NCBI GenBank assembly: GCA_037441525.1
Contig: JBBISA010000008.1
Coordinates: 1 to 64,000 of the forward strand
Direction of reading: 5' to 3'
DNA from: SKVR01 sp037441525
GTDB lineage: Bacteria > Bacteroidota > Bacteroidia > Bacteroidales > UBA7960
DNA length: 64,000 nucleotides
Shown here piece after piece: positions 26,665 to 36,268 of this stretch (the first letter of the stretch is position 1; each line of letters opens with the position of its first letter). The notes under the pieces were generated by a model. The model saw only the letters and a list, made by a program, of their open reading frames with translations, did not search any database and was not told where the DNA came from. The translations under genes and the position numbers were made by a program.

Positions 26665-27249
26665 ATGAAAAAAGACATCATTTTAGCTGGGGTGGGAGGA
26701 CAAGGCATCCTCTCCATCGCTGCCATAATAGGCTATGCAGCCGTTGAATCGGGCCTGAACCTGAAACAGGCCGAAGTACATGGAATGAGCCAGCGCGGGG
26801 GCGACGTGCAAAGCCACCTGCGCCTTTCTTCTGCGCCCATTGCTTCCGACCTTATTCCTATGGGGAAAGCCGACATGATTATATCTGTTGAACCTATGGA
26901 ATCGCTTCGCTATCTGCCTTATCTGCACCACGATGGGTGGCTGGTTACCAATACCCGGCCCTTTATCAACATCCCTGATTATCCGCAACAGGAAGCACTG
27001 ATGGCAGAAATTGAAAAGGTGGCTCGCCATATTGCTATTGATGCCGATGAAATTGCCTTGAACATCGGGAATATCAAAATTGCCAACATGGTTATTCTGG
27101 GTGCCGCATCGCCCTTTATCGACATTGAATATGCAAAACTTACCAAAGCCATAGAAATAATGTTTGGGAAGAAAGGTGCCGATATGGTGGAAGTGAACCT
27201 TAAGGCAATGGAAACCGGACGTTCGTTTTCACTTGCCCACGCAAAATAA
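26665..27249 (+). CDS. iorB: Indolepyruvate:ferredoxin oxidoreductase beta subunit
   Basis: The 194-residue gamma-type (POR) domain protein starts at the ATG at 26665; an in-frame earlier start at 26617 would overlap iorA and add unconserved residues. Motifs are ILAGVGGQGILSIAAIIGYAA, EVHGMSQRGGDVQSHLRL and GKADMIISVEPMESLRYLPY. It binds the CoA side of the reaction and completes the IorAB heterodimer. It lies 40 bases after iorA in the same operon. Confidence 0.93.
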   Translation: MKKDIILAGVGGQGILSIAAIIGYAAVESGLNLKQAEVHGMSQRGGDVQSHLRLSSAPIASDLIPMGKADMIISVEPMESLRYLPYLHHDGWLVTNTRPFINIPDYPQQEALMAEIEKVARHIAIDADEIALNIGNIKIANMVILGAASPFIDIEYAKLTKAIEIMFGKKGADMVEVNLKAMETGRSFSLAHAK

Positions 27250-27280
27250 TAACTTTTAAACACAACTAACAACACTATTT

Positions 27281-27316
27281 AACAACTGCAAAAAACATAT
27301 TTAACCGGCAGTTGTT
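27281..27316 (+). repeat. Hairpin between iorB and gcvP
   Basis: Arms AACAACTGC (27281-27289) and GCAGTTGTT (27308-27316) flank an 18-base A-rich loop. No T-run follows, so it is either a weak terminator of iorAB or a leader structure of gcvP. It lacks the tandem fold of a glycine riboswitch. Confidence 0.4.
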
Positions 27317-27387
27317 ATTGAGCAAACATCCTCTGTTTTTCAGAATAATCAAATACATCATTAATTTCCAACTATAAACTCCTTGTC

Positions 27388-30273
27388 ATGATAACCAATA
27401 ATTTCATTCACCGGCATAACGGTCCCCGCGCCGAAGACATACAAAAAATGATTGCCCGCATTGGGGTTTCGTCTGTTGATGAACTCATCGGACAAACCAT
27501 TCCGAAGGCCATCAGGCTCAAGGAAAAACTGAAACTTTTGCCGGGTATGAACGAATATGAATACATTCACCACCTGAAAAGCCTGGGAAGTAAAAACAAG
27601 ATTTATAAAACTTTTATCGGACTTGGTTATTACAACAATATTTTACCCGGTGTAATCCAACGCAATATTCTTGAAAACCCCGGTTGGTATACCGCCTATA
27701 CGCCTTATCAGGCAGAAATATCGCAAGGCAGGCTCGAAGCATTGCTGAATTTTCAGACCGTTATAAGCGATTTGACCGGCATGGAAATAGCCAATGCTTC
27801 ACTACTCGATGAAGCCACCGCTGCTGCCGAAGCCATGATTATGCTGTTCAACTCCCGCTCCAGGGAAGCCCAGAAAAGAGGAGTTAATAAGTTCTTCGTT
27901 TCCAAAAGAACCTTCCCCCAAACCATTGATGTTCTGAAAAACAGAGCCGAACCGCTGGGTATTGAGCTGGTAGTGCACAATTGCAATACCATTAATTTCG
28001 ACGATACCTTCTTCGGCGCACTGGTGCAGTACCCCGACGAAAGAGGCTTCATAAGAAACTACAAACCTTTTGTGGAAAAGTTGAAAGCCTCAGGACTGAA
28101 ACTTGTGGTAGCTGCCGACCTTCTGAGTCTTACCATGATTGCACCTCCGGGAGAATGGGGCGCTGACATAGTGATAGGCTCCTCGCAACGCTTTGGTGTA
28201 CCCATGGGGTATGGTGGCCCACATGCAGGCTTTTTTGCCACTACCGACGAATTTAAAAGACAAATCCCTGGCCGTATTATAGGAGTTTCTGTTGACAGGC
28301 AGGGCAACAGGGCGCTGAGAATGGCCCTGCAAACACGCGAACAACACATTAAGCGCGAAAAGGCTACATCCAACATCTGCACTGCCCAGGCCTTGCTGGC
28401 CATTATGGCCGGAACCTATGCAGCCTACCACGGACCAAAGGGATTGCGCAAAATTGCCCGGCATATTAATATTCTGGCAGGGGTACTTTCCGAACAGGTA
28501 CAGAAATATGGCTACACCCAGGTTAATGAATACTTCTTCGACACCCTTCATATTGAACTTCCCGAAAACATCTTTTCTGATAAGATTAAGCAAATGGCCG
28601 AGGCTAAAAATATGAATTTCCGCATTATCGATGAAAAAAATGTTGGGATAAGCCTGGATGAAACTACCACTCTGGACGATGTAAACACCATTCTGGGCAT
28701 TTTTGCCGAAGCTGCCAACAAACCATTCACCCCGTTTGTATGTAATCCGGCCGAATGTGAAAAAATCAATACTTTTCCCTGGGAACTGGTGCGCAAGTCT
28801 GAATACCTGAAACAGTCTGTTTTCAACTCCTTTCATTCAGAAACCGAAATGATGCGGTATCTGAAAAAGCTTGAAAACAAAGACCTTGCGCTAAACCGCA
28901 CCATGATACCTCTGGGAAGCTGCACCATGAAACTCAACGCTGCCACGGAACTTTTCCATCTCAGCTGGCCCGAATTTGCCCAGCTACATCCCTTTGTACC
29001 CGCTGACCAGGCCGAAGGCTACCTGGAACTAATCCGCAACCTGGAGAAGGACCTTTGTGAGATAACCGGATTCTCGGCTATTACCTTTATGCCCAATTCC
29101 GGTGCATCAGGCGAATATACCGGACTTGCTGTAATTCAGGCTTACCATAAAAGCAGAGGCGAAGAGCACAGAAATGTTACCCTTATCCCATCATCAGCAC
29201 ATGGCACAAACCCGGCAAGTGCAGTAATGGCAGGCACTAAAGTGGTGGTAATCAAATGTGATGAGAAAGGAAATATCGACATTGATGACCTAAAGGCCAA
29301 AGCCGAAAAGCACAAGGATAACCTGGCGGCCATTATGGTTACCTACCCTTCTACTCATGGTGTTTTCGAAGAACACATTCTGGAAGTGACCAAGATTGTA
29401 CACCAATATGGTGGACAAGTGTATATGGATGGCGCCAATATGAATGCACAGGTTGGGCTTACCAACCCTGCTGTATGCGGGGCCGATGTATGCCACCTCA
29501 ATCTTCATAAAACATTTGCCATTCCGCATGGTGGTGGCGGTCCTGGTGTTGGACCCATTGGTGTAGCGGAACACCTGGTGAAATTCCTTCCCTCCCATCC
29601 CCTTGTTAAAACCGGCGGCGAAAAAGGAATTCATGCAGTTGCTGCGGCTCCCTTTGGCAGTGCATTCATCCTGCCCATTACCTATGGCTATATTAAGATG
29701 CTGGGTGGCGAAGGAGTTACCGAGGCAACTCGCGTTGCCATCCTTAATGCCAACTACATCAAGGCATCTCTCGAAAACTATTATAAAGTTCTGTATACCG
29801 GAGTTAATGGCTGGTGTGCCCATGAGCTTATTCTGGATTGTAATGAGTTCAGGAAAACTGCTTCCATCGATGCCATAGATATTGCCAAAAGATTGATGGA
29901 TTTCGGATTTCATGCACCAACAGTAGCCTTCCCTGTACCCGGCACCTTAATGGTAGAACCCACCGAAAGCGAGCCCCTTTCTGAGCTCGACCGGTTCATT
30001 GAAGCCATGATTGCCATTCGCAAGGAAATTACCGAAATTGAAAACGGGAAAGCTGACAAAGAGAACAATGTAGTGAAAAATGCCCCCCATACCGCACGCA
30101 TGCTCATGGTCGAAAAATGGGATTTGCCCTATTCACGCGAAAAAGCCGCATTCCCCATGTCATGGTCTGAGGAGATAAAGTACTTCCCACCGGTAACACG
30201 CATTGATGATGCCTATGGCGATCGCAATCTGGTGTGCACCTGCGAACCCATTGAATCCTATGCCCAGAATTAA
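27388..30273 (+). CDS. gcvP: Glycine dehydrogenase (decarboxylating), P protein
   Basis: The 961-residue PLP enzyme decarboxylates glycine and passes the aminomethyl group to the lipoyl H protein. It is the long fused form (both halves in one chain). It opens FIHRHNGPRAEDIQKMI; the PLP lysine is near residue 708 in NLHKTFAIPHGGGGPG, a glycine-rich loop follows, and LGSCTMKLNA and HGTNPASAVMAGTKVV are intact. The other cleavage-system genes are not in this window. A strong terminator follows. Confidence 0.97.
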   Translation: MITNNFIHRHNGPRAEDIQKMIARIGVSSVDELIGQTIPKAIRLKEKLKLLPGMNEYEYIHHLKSLGSKNKIYKTFIGLGYYNNILPGVIQRNILENPGWYTAYTPYQAEISQGRLEALLNFQTVISDLTGMEIANASLLDEATAAAEAMIMLFNSRSREAQKRGVNKFFVSKRTFPQTIDVLKNRAEPLGIELVVHNCNTINFDDTFFGALVQYPDERGFIRNYKPFVEKLKASGLKLVVAADLLSLTMIAPPGEWGADIVIGSSQRFGVPMGYGGPHAGFFATTDEFKRQIPGRIIGVSVDRQGNRALRMALQTREQHIKREKATSNICTAQALLAIMAGTYAAYHGPKGLRKIARHINILAGVLSEQVQKYGYTQVNEYFFDTLHIELPENIFSDKIKQMAEAKNMNFRIIDEKNVGISLDETTTLDDVNTILGIFAEAANKPFTPFVCNPAECEKINTFPWELVRKSEYLKQSVFNSFHSETEMMRYLKKLENKDLALNRTMIPLGSCTMKLNAATELFHLSWPEFAQLHPFVPADQAEGYLELIRNLEKDLCEITGFSAITFMPNSGASGEYTGLAVIQAYHKSRGEEHRNVTLIPSSAHGTNPASAVMAGTKVVVIKCDEKGNIDIDDLKAKAEKHKDNLAAIMVTYPSTHGVFEEHILEVTKIVHQYGGQVYMDGANMNAQVGLTNPAVCGADVCHLNLHKTFAIPHGGGGPGVGPIGVAEHLVKFLPSHPLVKTGGEKGIHAVAAAPFGSAFILPITYGYIKMLGGEGVTEATRVAILNANYIKASLENYYKVLYTGVNGWCAHELILDCNEFRKTASIDAIDIAKRLMDFGFHAPTVAFPVPGTLMVEPTESEPLSELDRFIEAMIAIRKEITEIENGKADKENNVVKNAPHTARMLMVEKWDLPYSREKAAFPMSWSEEIKYFPPVTRIDDAYGDRNLVCTCEPIESYAQN

Positions 30274-30309
30274 ACCCGGATGTAGTCTTCAAATGCATGA
30301 TTCAAAATT

Positions 30310-30345
30310 AAGAAGGCCGTTGCATTTAGTTGCAACGGCCTTCTT
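30310..30345 (+). terminator. Strong terminator of gcvP (possibly bidirectional)
   Basis: A 15-base perfect stem (arms AAGAAGGCCGTTGCA and TGCAACGGCCTTCTT) around a short loop lies 37 bases after the gcvP stop and 29 bases before the convergent hppA stop. A/T-rich tails on both sides could serve both genes. Confidence 0.85.
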
Positions 30346-30374
30346 ATGTGCCATATCTGACTTGAATAATCTAT

Positions 30375-32567
30375 TTATAAAAGGCTGTAACTAACTGCAA
30401 CACCAACAGTAACCACCGATGCCATTACCATCAGCTTAATAAGGATGTTGAGGCTGGGACCTGAGGTATCTTTAAAGGGGTCGCCAACGGTATCGCCAAT
30501 TACTGTTGCTTTGTGGTTTTCAGAACCTTTCCCACCTAAATTGCCCTCTTCAACATATTTCTTGGCGTTGTCCCAGGCACCGCCTGCGTTGGCCATAAAT
30601 ATTGCCATGGCAAAACCGCTGGAAATAGTGCCCACCAGCAAACCTGTTATCCCTGCTACGCCAAACACCAGTCCGATAATAACCGGAATGAGCAGCGCCA
30701 CCAATGATGGTAACATCATTTCGCGCTGGGCGCCACGGGTGGAAATGGACACACAACGAGCATAATCGGGTTCGGCAGTTCCTTCCATTATGCCAGGGAT
30801 AGTCTTAAACTGACGTCTCACCTCATCAACCATCTTCTGGGCGGCACGGCCCACAGCATTCATGGTCATTCCACTGAAGAGGAATACAGCCATAACCCCA
30901 ATGAACATCCCGGCAATTACTCTGGGATTCATAAGATGGATTTCGAAATGTTTTATAAAATCAATGAATTCAGCATCAATGGCTGGTTTATCGTAGATGA
31001 TGATATCGGGTTTCCCAAGAAACTTCACAAACATCATTCTTACTTCCTCGAAATAAGATGCCAGCAGAGCTAAAGCTGTAAGGGCTGCACTTCCTATGGC
31101 GAACCCTTTACCGGTTGCGGCAGTAGTGTTTCCGAGGGCGTCGAGGGCATCGGTACGCGAACGCACTTCCTTACCCAACCCTGCCATTTCGGCATTACCT
31201 CCCGCGTTATCGGCAATGGGGCCATAAGCATCGGTGGCAAGGGTGATACCCAGTGTGGATAACATCCCCACAGCTGAAATGCCAATTCCATAAAGTCCAA
31301 GGTTCAGGCTGCTCTCAGAAAAATCGAAACCAGTTGAAAAGGAATAGGATAAAGTAATGGCAACTACAATAATGGCCAGGGGTATGGCAGCTGAAAGAAG
31401 TCCTGTTCCCACACCGCTGATAATGACAGTGGCCGGGCCGGTATTGCTGGCTTCGGCAATACGCTGGGTAGGTCTGTAGGCCGATGCAGTAAAATATTCG
31501 GTGGTTTGGCCAATGGCTATTCCCGACAATAGTCCTACTACAATAGAACCCCAGATACCCAAATAATTGGGCAGCCCCAAGAGGTAAAGAATCAAAAATG
31601 AACAAATCAAAATAAGCAAAGCGCTAACATTAACCCCAACCCCGAGGGATTTTAGAAGTTCCTTTTGTTTCGCGCCTTCCTTTGTTCTTACCATAAACAC
31701 ACCTGCAATAGACAGCAAAGTGCCAACGGCGGCAATAAGCATGGGGGCAACCACTGCACTAAACTGCAGGCTCAAATCTTCGCCCAGGAATGCTGCCGCG
31801 CCCAGCAGTGCAGAGGCAAGTATTGATGCGGCAAACGACTCGAAAAGGTCGGCACCCATACCGGCAACATCCCCCACATTATCGCCCACATTATCGGCAA
31901 TGGTAGCAGGGTTGCGAGGGTCATCTTCCGGAATTCCGGCTTCCACCTTACCCACCAGATCTGCCCCAACATCAGCAGCTTTGGTGTAAATACCCCCGCC
32001 AACACGGGCAAAGAGCGCCTGCGTAGAAGCACCCATACCAAAGGTGAGCATTACTGCGGTAATGGTCATCAGTTTGTAACCATCACCGGTTTCAGGGATA
32101 AAATAATTAAGAATCAGAAACCATAGGGAAATATCAACCAGCACCAGACCAACCACCACCAGACCCATTACAGCACCACTGCGAAAGGCAAGCTGCAAAC
32201 CGCTGTCGAGTGACTTACGGCATGCATTGGCAACACGGGCTGAGGCATAAGTAGCCGCTTTCATACCGAAAAAACCGGCTAACCCCGAAAAGAAGCCGCC
32301 CGAAATAAAGGCAAAGGGCACCCAGGGGTTCTGCACACCCAATCCGTAGGCAAGGATGCTGAAAATAATGGTAATTACAATAAATACAATAATCACAATT
32401 TTGTACTGCTGTTTCAGGTAGGCCGCTGCCCCTTTCCGAACGTGGGCAGCAATCTTTTTCATCATATCCGTACCTTCATCCTGTTTCATCATCTGCTTGA
32501 AAAACCTGAATGCAAAAAGCAGGGCCATAGCGGCACTAAACGGTACTAACCAGAAAATTGCGGGCAT
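30375..32567 (-). CDS. hppA: K+-stimulated membrane-bound pyrophosphatase (cation-pumping)
   Basis: The 730-residue protein has about 16 transmembrane helices and uses PPi hydrolysis to pump Na+ or H+. The start is fixed at the ATG at 32567 (MPAIFWLVPFSAAMALLFAF) by an exceptionally good AGGAGG six bases upstream. The PPi/Mg site GGGIYTKAADVGADLVGKVE and DDPRNPATIADNVGDNVGDVAG is complete, as is the second site near DAYGPIADNAGGNAEM. The DALGNTTAATGKGFAIG segment carries Ala at the position where K+-independent enzymes have Lys, so the K+-dependent class is indicated. Whether Na+ or H+ is pumped was not resolved. It stands alone. Confidence 0.95.
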   Translation of the reverse strand: MPAIFWLVPFSAAMALLFAFRFFKQMMKQDEGTDMMKKIAAHVRKGAAAYLKQQYKIVIIVFIVITIIFSILAYGLGVQNPWVPFAFISGGFFSGLAGFFGMKAATYASARVANACRKSLDSGLQLAFRSGAVMGLVVVGLVLVDISLWFLILNYFIPETGDGYKLMTITAVMLTFGMGASTQALFARVGGGIYTKAADVGADLVGKVEAGIPEDDPRNPATIADNVGDNVGDVAGMGADLFESFAASILASALLGAAAFLGEDLSLQFSAVVAPMLIAAVGTLLSIAGVFMVRTKEGAKQKELLKSLGVGVNVSALLILICSFLILYLLGLPNYLGIWGSIVVGLLSGIAIGQTTEYFTASAYRPTQRIAEASNTGPATVIISGVGTGLLSAAIPLAIIVVAITLSYSFSTGFDFSESSLNLGLYGIGISAVGMLSTLGITLATDAYGPIADNAGGNAEMAGLGKEVRSRTDALDALGNTTAATGKGFAIGSAALTALALLASYFEEVRMMFVKFLGKPDIIIYDKPAIDAEFIDFIKHFEIHLMNPRVIAGMFIGVMAVFLFSGMTMNAVGRAAQKMVDEVRRQFKTIPGIMEGTAEPDYARCVSISTRGAQREMMLPSLVALLIPVIIGLVFGVAGITGLLVGTISSGFAMAIFMANAGGAWDNAKKYVEEGNLGGKGSENHKATVIGDTVGDPFKDTSGPSLNILIKLMVMASVVTVGVAVSYSLL

Positions 32568-32572
32568 TTTTT

Positions 32573-32580
32573 CCTCCTTA
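32573..32580 (-). promoter_or_regulatory. Shine-Dalgarno sequence of hppA
   Basis: TAAGGAGG, spaced five bases from the ATG at 32567, decides the start and is unusual in this window, where other genes lack such a sequence. Confidence 0.85.
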
Positions 32581-33121
32581 TTTTTAGTGAAACAATGTGT
32601 TTGTTTTGGTAATTGAATATACCACGGTGATGGCAAAAGTAAAAATTTATCAATTCAGATTAACGTTTGTTTCAAAAAGAATTTGCATTGATTAAGTATT
32701 TCAAACTGTTGTTAAACTTATTAATCAGAGATAATATCAAGGCTATTGTATTTGCAAAATCAAATCCAACATTTTTTGATAAATCATGTGAAGCAACAGA
32801 TTAATAATTTTCATCTTGCATTGCAAAGATTATTGAAAATATTGAAGATTTGCCATTGAATGTGTAGCATAAAAAATGTTGTTGGCAAATTCATCATAGC
32901 TGATCATCAATAAAATCAAAAAACATACACATAAAACGGATGTAAGCCCCGGGCTTTCCGACCTATCGAATATTGAGGGGATAATTTTTTTACCGGAAAC
33001 TAGCATAAAATACACTAATTTTGTAATCTATGGAAATATGAAAAGGACAATACCCGGAGCCCATCCGGTCAAAATTAAATCATAAAACCCTTAAATCGAA
33101 GCTGTAAACCTTAATTGATTG
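32581..33121. other. Divergent intergenic region upstream of hppA
   Basis: This A/T-rich stretch of ~540 bases has no credible gene. TAATTTTG at 33016-33023 matches the -7 consensus and may drive the DUF151 gene. Confidence 0.45.
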
Positions 33122-33712
33122 ATGAAGAAGATAAAACTTGAGATACTGGGAATATCATACAGCCAGTCACAATCAGGTGCTTATGCGCTGATACTGGGCG
33201 AAGAAGGAGAAAAGAGGAGGCTACCCATAATTATAGGAAGTTTTGAAGCGCAGGCCATTGCCATAGAACTTGAAAAGATGAAGCCCTCGCGGCCCCTAAC
33301 GCACGACTTGCTTAAAAACTTTGCCCAAACCTTCAATATCATTATTAAAGAAGTAATTATTTACAAGTTTGCTGAAGGTATTTTCTATTCCAAACTAATC
33401 TGTTTCGACGGTATAAGAGAAGTGGAAATTGATTCGCGGACATCAGATGCGGTTGCCCTGGCAGTGCGGTTTAAATGTCCCATTTTTACTTATGAGAATA
33501 TTCTTAGTGCTGCTGGCATCGTGTTGCAGGATGAGGAGAAGATCGGCAGTGATGATATAGGAAACGATAGCATAGAGTCTATATCTGACTATGATAACTA
33601 CTCCCTGAAAGAACTTGAAGAGATGCTCATGGCTGCCATTGATGAAGAAGCTTACGAAAAGGCATCAAAAATAAGAGACGAGATCAACAAGCGTAAGTCA
33701 TCAAAATTATAA
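33122..33712 (+). CDS. Bifunctional nuclease (BFN/DUF151) domain protein with UVR motif
   Basis: The 196-residue protein starts at the ATG at 33122, preceded by a TTG that is not needed. Residues 1-~135 are the BFN/DUF151 domain (ILGISYSQSQSGAYALILGE, RRLPIIIGSFEAQAIA, RTSDAVALAVRFKCPIF). A linker leads to a C-terminal UVR (UvrB/UvrC) helical motif, LEEMLMAAIDEEAYEKASKIRDEI. The plant homolog BBD1 has RNase and DNase activity, hence the name; the bacterial role is not settled. In Bacteroidota this two-domain form is commonly found next to the nucleoside transporter, as here. Confidence 0.88.
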   Translation: MKKIKLEILGISYSQSQSGAYALILGEEGEKRRLPIIIGSFEAQAIAIELEKMKPSRPLTHDLLKNFAQTFNIIIKEVIIYKFAEGIFYSKLICFDGIREVEIDSRTSDAVALAVRFKCPIFTYENILSAAGIVLQDEEKIGSDDIGNDSIESISDYDNYSLKELEEMLMAAIDEEAYEKASKIRDEINKRKSSKL

Positions 33713-33776
33713 CTGCTGCGTTGTTGATTAATTTTGGACAGTCAGAAGATTTATTTTCAAAAAAATTAATAGGTTT

Positions 33777-33805
33777 GCAGGCATTCAAAAATGCCTGCTT
33801 TTTTT
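33777..33805 (+). terminator. Terminator between the DUF151 and nupC genes
   Basis: Arms GCAGGCATT and AATGCCTGC around a four-base loop, followed by a run of seven T, lie 65 bases after the DUF151 stop. It also argues against starting the transporter upstream of 33838. Confidence 0.85.
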
Positions 33806-33837
33806 ATGCAATTAAACACTTTACACCCCTCAAAACC

Positions 33838-35379
33838 ATGGCAAAACTTATCTCCAGGCCCTTGATCATCATGGCCTTTTTTACTTCTCTGTTTGTTTTT
33901 TCGGGCCAATATTTAACAGCACAACCAACCGAAAATATCGCTGTTGCTGATACAAATACAGCTACCGGATCGGAAACAGAAAGCTTGACTGTGACCAGAA
34001 CTGAAGAAACTCCGGTTGATGATGCCGCTGAAATTGCACGCAAGCAGGATGAATCGGTGCTTGCAGTAGACAAAAAAGGGTTCACTTTTAGCCTTACCGT
34101 GATATTGCGTGGATTATTTGGTATGCTGGTACTCATCGCAATAGCCTGGATATTCAGCGTTAACCGGAAGGCTATTTCGTGGAAACTGGTTGGTATTGGC
34201 CTTGGTATACAGGTTTTGCTGGCTGTTGGGATTCTGCAGGTACCCGCCGTGCAATACTTTTTTGAACTGGGCGGAAAGATTTTTGTGAAAATCCTTGACT
34301 TCTCGAAGGCAGGTACCGAATTCCTGTTCGAGGGTTTCCTGAATGTTGACAGCTACGGATTTTTATTTGCTTTCCAGGTTTTGCCTACAATCATCTTCTT
34401 TTCGGCACTAACCAGCTTGCTGTTTTATCTGGGAATTATTCAGAAAGTTGTTTATGGCCTCGCGTGGCTTATGACCAAAGCGCTTAAGCTTTCAGGCGCC
34501 GAAAGTCTGTCGGTGGCAGGAAATATTTTCCTTGGACAAACCGAATCGCCTCTCATGATCAAGGCCTATCTTCCCAATATGACCAAATCGGAGATATTGC
34601 TGGTAATGACCGGCGGGATGGCAACCCTGGCAGGGGGTGTGCTTGCAGCCTACATCAGTTTTCTTGGTGGCGACGATCCGGTACAACGGCTTATTTTTGC
34701 CAAACACCTTATAGCAGCGTCTATAATGGCAGCACCCGGGGCGGTTGTGGTAACCAAAATCATCTACCCCCAAACCGAGGAAATCGACAAAACCATGGAA
34801 ATTTCCAAAGACCGTATCGGCGACAATATTCTTGATTCCATATCAAACGGCACCACCGAAGGGTTGAAACTGGCCGCCAACGTTGCTGCCATGCTGCTGG
34901 TATTCATTGCATTTATAGCGATGTTTAACTATGGCGTTGGAAAACTGGGAGCTCTGACCGGGCTTAATGCATCTATCGCAAGCCTTACCAGCGGCCAATA
35001 CACTGAATTGTCCCTGCAATTCATTCTGGGGTATATATTTGCCCCGGTAATGTGGCTCATCGGAATGGATATTCAGGATATAACTATTGCCGGAAGATTG
35101 CTGGGAGAGAAAATCATTATGACTGAATTTATCGGCTATACCAGCCTGGCATCTCTTAAGGAAGCAGGGGCATTTGCCGACCCAAAATCCATTATCATGG
35201 CCACCTATATGCTTTGCGGTTTTGCCAACTTTGCCAGTATTGGTATTCAGATTGGCGGAATTGGCTCGCTGGCCCCTTCGCGCAGGGTACTTCTGTCGCA
35301 GTTTGGTATGCGGGCCTTACTTGGCGGCACCCTGGCAGCCCTCATGAGCGCTACTATTGTAGGGATGATACTTGGATAG
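33838..35379 (+). CDS. nupC: NupC-type concentrative nucleoside transporter (CNT family)
   Basis: The 513-residue inner-membrane protein starts at the ATG at 33838 (MAKLISRPLI). An in-frame frame open from 33721 runs through a terminator hairpin and is rejected. It has a signal-like first segment, a ~60-residue polar periplasmic-like region (residues ~35-90), then about ten hydrophobic segments with CNT motifs: NIFLGQTESPLMIKAYLP and, near the end, CGFANFASIGIQIGGIGSLAP. It imports nucleosides with Na+ or H+. It lies 61 bases ahead of thyA and folA, a sensible set for nucleotide supply. Confidence 0.9.
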   Translation: MAKLISRPLIIMAFFTSLFVFSGQYLTAQPTENIAVADTNTATGSETESLTVTRTEETPVDDAAEIARKQDESVLAVDKKGFTFSLTVILRGLFGMLVLIAIAWIFSVNRKAISWKLVGIGLGIQVLLAVGILQVPAVQYFFELGGKIFVKILDFSKAGTEFLFEGFLNVDSYGFLFAFQVLPTIIFFSALTSLLFYLGIIQKVVYGLAWLMTKALKLSGAESLSVAGNIFLGQTESPLMIKAYLPNMTKSEILLVMTGGMATLAGGVLAAYISFLGGDDPVQRLIFAKHLIAASIMAAPGAVVVTKIIYPQTEEIDKTMEISKDRIGDNILDSISNGTTEGLKLAANVAAMLLVFIAFIAMFNYGVGKLGALTGLNASIASLTSGQYTELSLQFILGYIFAPVMWLIGMDIQDITIAGRLLGEKIIMTEFIGYTSLASLKEAGAFADPKSIIMATYMLCGFANFASIGIQIGGIGSLAPSRRVLLSQFGMRALLGGTLAALMSATIVGMILG

Positions 35380-35440
35380 GAATATGCTAAACTTGCAGGT
35401 GTAATCGACCCATTATCATTTCAGAAACAATTTACCGACT

Positions 35441-36232
35441 ATGCAGCAATACCACCAGTTGATGCAACACGTGCTTGACCACGGTGCCCGTAAAGAAGAC
35501 CGCACAGGTACAGGAACGCTCAGTGTTTTTGGATATCAGATGCGATTCAATCTTCAGGACGGCTTTCCGCTGGTTACCACCAAAAAGCTACACCTTAAAT
35601 CGATCATTCATGAACTCCTTTGGTTTTTAAAGGGCGAAACCAATATTAAGTACCTTAAAGAAAACGGGGTTTCCATTTGGGATGAATGGGCCGATGAAGA
35701 AGGAAACCTTGGCCCGGTTTACGGTGCTCAGTGGCGCAGCTGGAACAGTGTGCAAGGCCCCATCGACCAGATTTCCCAACTCATCAACCAGATAAAAAAC
35801 AACCCCGACTCCCGCCGACACCTGGTCAGCGCCTGGAATGTGGGCGAACTCGATAAAATGGCCCTCCCACCCTGCCATATTCTTTTTCAGTTTTATGTGG
35901 CCAATGGGCGGTTATCGTGCCAGCTATACCAGCGTAGTGCCGATATTTTTCTGGGGGTACCCTTTAATATTGCATCCTATGCCCTATTCACAATGATGAT
36001 GGCACAGGTTTGCGAACTGCAACCCGGCGATTTTGTGCATACCTTTGGTGATGCCCATCTTTACCTGAATCATCTGGAACAGGCAAAACTTCAACTCAGC
36101 CGCCAACCCAGGCCATTGCCTCAAATGAATATCAACCCTGATGTGAAAAGCATCTTCGATTTCCGCTTTGAGGATTTCACCCTGGTAAATTACGATCCCC
36201 ATCCGCATATTAAAGCGCAGGTAGCAATTTAA
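35441..36232 (+). CDS. thyA: Thymidylate synthase
   Basis: The 263-residue enzyme (E. coli: 264) methylates dUMP to dTMP with methylene-tetrahydrofolate. The active-site cysteine is Cys145 in LPPCHILFQFYV. Also intact are RTGTGTLSVFG, the arginine pair in SRRHLVSAWNV, and YDPHPHIKAQVAI at the C-terminus. It lies in the nupC-thyA-folA cluster. The dihydrofolate it releases is recycled by the next gene. Confidence 0.97.
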   Translation: MQQYHQLMQHVLDHGARKEDRTGTGTLSVFGYQMRFNLQDGFPLVTTKKLHLKSIIHELLWFLKGETNIKYLKENGVSIWDEWADEEGNLGPVYGAQWRSWNSVQGPIDQISQLINQIKNNPDSRRHLVSAWNVGELDKMALPPCHILFQFYVANGRLSCQLYQRSADIFLGVPFNIASYALFTMMMAQVCELQPGDFVHTFGDAHLYLNHLEQAKLQLSRQPRPLPQMNINPDVKSIFDFRFEDFTLVNYDPHPHIKAQVAI

Positions 36233-36268
36233 ACTGCCTTTAAATCCATTTAAAAACCACAAAACACC

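Noticed and set aside
27281..27316. Glycine riboswitch ahead of gcvP
   Set aside because: The leader holds only one simple hairpin; no tandem aptamer features could be traced.
33721..33837. Longer N-terminus for the nucleoside transporter
   Set aside because: The extra codons run through a perfect terminator hairpin with T-run.
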